DNA of 64,000 nucleotides. Origin: Phallusia mammillata. Lineage: Eukaryota; Chordata; Ascidiacea; Phlebobranchia; Ascidiidae. Below the pieces are notes generated by a model. It made no database searches. It had not been told where the DNA came from and saw only the letters and a list, made by a program, of their open reading frames with translations. The stretch's first letter is position 1; each line of letters starts with the position of its first letter. This document shows, piece by piece, positions 62,077 to 64,000 of this stretch. A program made the position numbers and the translations under genes. The stretch covers positions 1 to 64,000 of the forward strand of contig QLIY01000485.1 of the NCBI GenBank assembly GCA_003260075.1, read 5' to 3'.

Positions 62077-62634
62077 TCTCTAAATAAAGCAGCTACACAA
62101 CTGATACCAACAGGCTTTCTCCCCTTACTTTAAAGTACAGAGCGAAGTTATTATTTCAAGGTTTCGACCCTGTCATTTCAGTTACATGCATCTCGTAATA
62201 GCCGTAAGATTCTTCCCCGCCCCCCCCCCTAAATAAAGCAGCTACACAACTGATACCAACAGGCTTTCTCCCCTTACGTTAAAGTACAGAGCGAAGTTAT
62301 TATTTCAAGGTTTCGACCCAGTCATTTCAGTTACCATGCATCTCGTCATAGCTGTAAGATTCTTCCTCAAACTGGGTCAAAGTTCATTAATAATTCAAAG
62401 GTCAGAGATATCGACCGCATGACGTTGTTTTCCGACTGTTTATGCACGTGAGGTGAAAAGCAAGAACTATGCTACACTCGCACTTAATGAGATATTGTAA
62501 ATTCTTAATAAACGAGTTATTTTTTTATTACAAGAAAGTGTGCCCCCCCCCCACGTTGTTTTCCGACTGTTTATGCACGTGAGGTGAAAAGCAAGAACTA
62601 CGCTACACTAACACTCAATGAGATATATAAGCTA
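62077..62634. repeat. Two local duplications around C runs
   Basis: 62077-62218/62229-62366 and 62421-62540/62552-62634 are pairs of near-identical segments each split by a C run. No gene content. Confidence 0.82.
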
Positions 62635-62678
62635 TCGCTGCCAGGCATAATATCAAGTTTAAAGAGCTCTTCTGGCAA

Positions 62679-62680
<2 letters not shown>

Positions 62681-62768
<88 letters not shown>
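62681..62768. repeat. Poly-C tract, 88 nt
   Basis: 88 uninterrupted C immediately after the repeat core AAGAGCTCTTCTGGCAAAA, which occurs in inverted orientation at about 42705-42770. Confidence 0.95.
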
Positions 62769-64000
62769 ATATTAGTTACTTTTCAAAATGTGCTTTTTCG
62801 TCATTACAAAATTTTACGGTCTGCTGAAATAATTGACCCCTATAGGCAAAACAATATTGAGAAAGGACTTAAATGTATGCTATAATGTAATATTAATGGC
62901 AGAAGTTGAGCCTAATATTGTTTAGTGGTAATAAACACTAAGCAAAGGCAAACGAAACGCTTTTGATTCGGTCGCTGTCATGCATTTCTTTTATCATTTT
63001 ACACGTTTAATAAATAGCAACAATTAGATTCTTCTTTAAACGCCTAAAACAAGCTGTTATGCAACTGTATAATCTTCCACTTTATTTTTTTTAACTTGCT
63101 ATCTGTGCACTTCGGAATAAAACAAAACACAACATACGTTCCATGTCGATAAGGACAATGCCTAAATATTTCTTTCAATTTTTATGTCAACTAATTCTGT
63201 AAACAGTTTTTAACCCCTAGCTAAAAAAATAGAAAGGCTACTTCGACAGCATTCGTTGATGCCCCTTGGTTATTTAGAGTTAAGATATAGCCATCTGAGA
63301 ACATTTTTGCACGCCCTTCATTCTTCCCCCCCCCCAGGACAATGCCTAAATATTTCTTTCAATTTTTATGTCAACTAATTCTGCATACAGTTTTTTAACC
63401 CCTAGCTAAAAAATAGAAATGCTACTTGAACCGCATTCGTTGGTGCCCGTGGTTATTTAGAGTTGAGATGTTGCCATCTGAGAACATTTTTACACGCCCT
63501 TCATTCTTTTCGTGCTTGAAAAATCTCCCCCTGTCTTGTCTAGTGCTCCACAGAGATTATTCCTTCTCTAATCGCTCTTGTAAAAATTCATTAGTGCAAT
63601 GAAAAGACAAGCGACGATGGCTGAAAACAAGCGATAAGCTGTGTGGAAACGTGGCGGGCGTAACTACAAAGATTATATGGACAGACTTGCTCGCTCGAAG
63701 TAGAATTCTGACTATGCTTGTATAGGCACCATAGTGTAAGTTGTATATTCTAAATCTTTTATAATAACGTGAATATTTCTTCGGTGAACTTTTAACACAC
63801 TGTTACAAAAAGAACTGATTCAATATCGGTTAAGATGAACGTAAAATCATAACTGGGATCATCACTGAAGCGTTCACGTTTCAATATCATCATTTTCGAG
63901 CCTGTCCATTTTCAATGCACCTGAATACATCGAACTTATTCGAAAACGTTTCAACCGAGCATAGTTAAGAACAAAACGGGTGCTTGGGCACGAATCAACC
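62769..64000. other. Non-coding end of window
   Basis: AT-rich, no gene seen. Contains a ~175-bp duplication around the C run at 63326-63334 (63149-63325 and 63335-63508). Confidence 0.6.

Overview
This is AT-rich nuclear DNA of an animal. Genes have many short exons with GT-AG introns of a few hundred bases to several kb, the recognisable proteins are metazoan, and non-coding space is packed with short hAT-type elements (CAGnGG ends, 8-bp target-site duplications). A non-vertebrate, perhaps an ascidian-like deuterostome, fits the compact introns and repeat load, but nothing here proves the species. No bacterial features, CRISPR arrays or rRNA genes were seen.

Layout. (1) 1-17.5 kb, + strand: two tandem copies of a carbohydrate (Golgi type II) sulfotransferase. 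Copy 1 is cut by the left window edge. Copy 2 (9235-15009) is complete at 383 residues. The 3' halves and downstream flanks form a ~4-5 kb segmental duplication (about 1-5485 and 13450-17470). Between the copies lies the 3' part of an asteroid/FAM120-like gene (5774-7530). Inside the first intron of copy 2 sit the first five coding exons of DEPDC5 (10526-12219), cut off with no 3' end. Target-site evidence says this is a chimeric junction inside a hAT element. (2) 17.5-30 kb, + strand: a diverged tandem repeat, then a nine-exon gene for a ~586-residue protein I do not recognise. (3) 32.7-47.6 kb, - strand: a complete 20-exon PDCD6IP/ALIX gene (920 residues) with one whole exon and two part-exons present twice. 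(4) 49.6-61.3 kb, - strand: a nine-exon gene for a 325-residue four-helix membrane protein, two of its exons duplicated. (5) 61.3-64 kb: repeats, a poly-C tract and local duplications only.

The strongest window-wide oddity is structural. About twenty places show a segment, a run of 9-13 G (left of ~25 kb) or C (right of ~33 kb), then the same segment again with SNP/indel-level differences. Other duplications meet at a single N. Five C tracts reach 33-88 nt. I read this mainly as an assembly signature (divergent haplotypes laid end to end, poly-G/C tails at joins). Long-read data should decide before any of these duplications, or the nested DEPDC5 fragment, is treated as biology.

The genes do not form an obvious shared pathway: sulfated glycan synthesis, GATOR1/mTORC1 signalling (DEPDC5), ESCRT-linked membrane scission (ALIX), and unassigned proteins.
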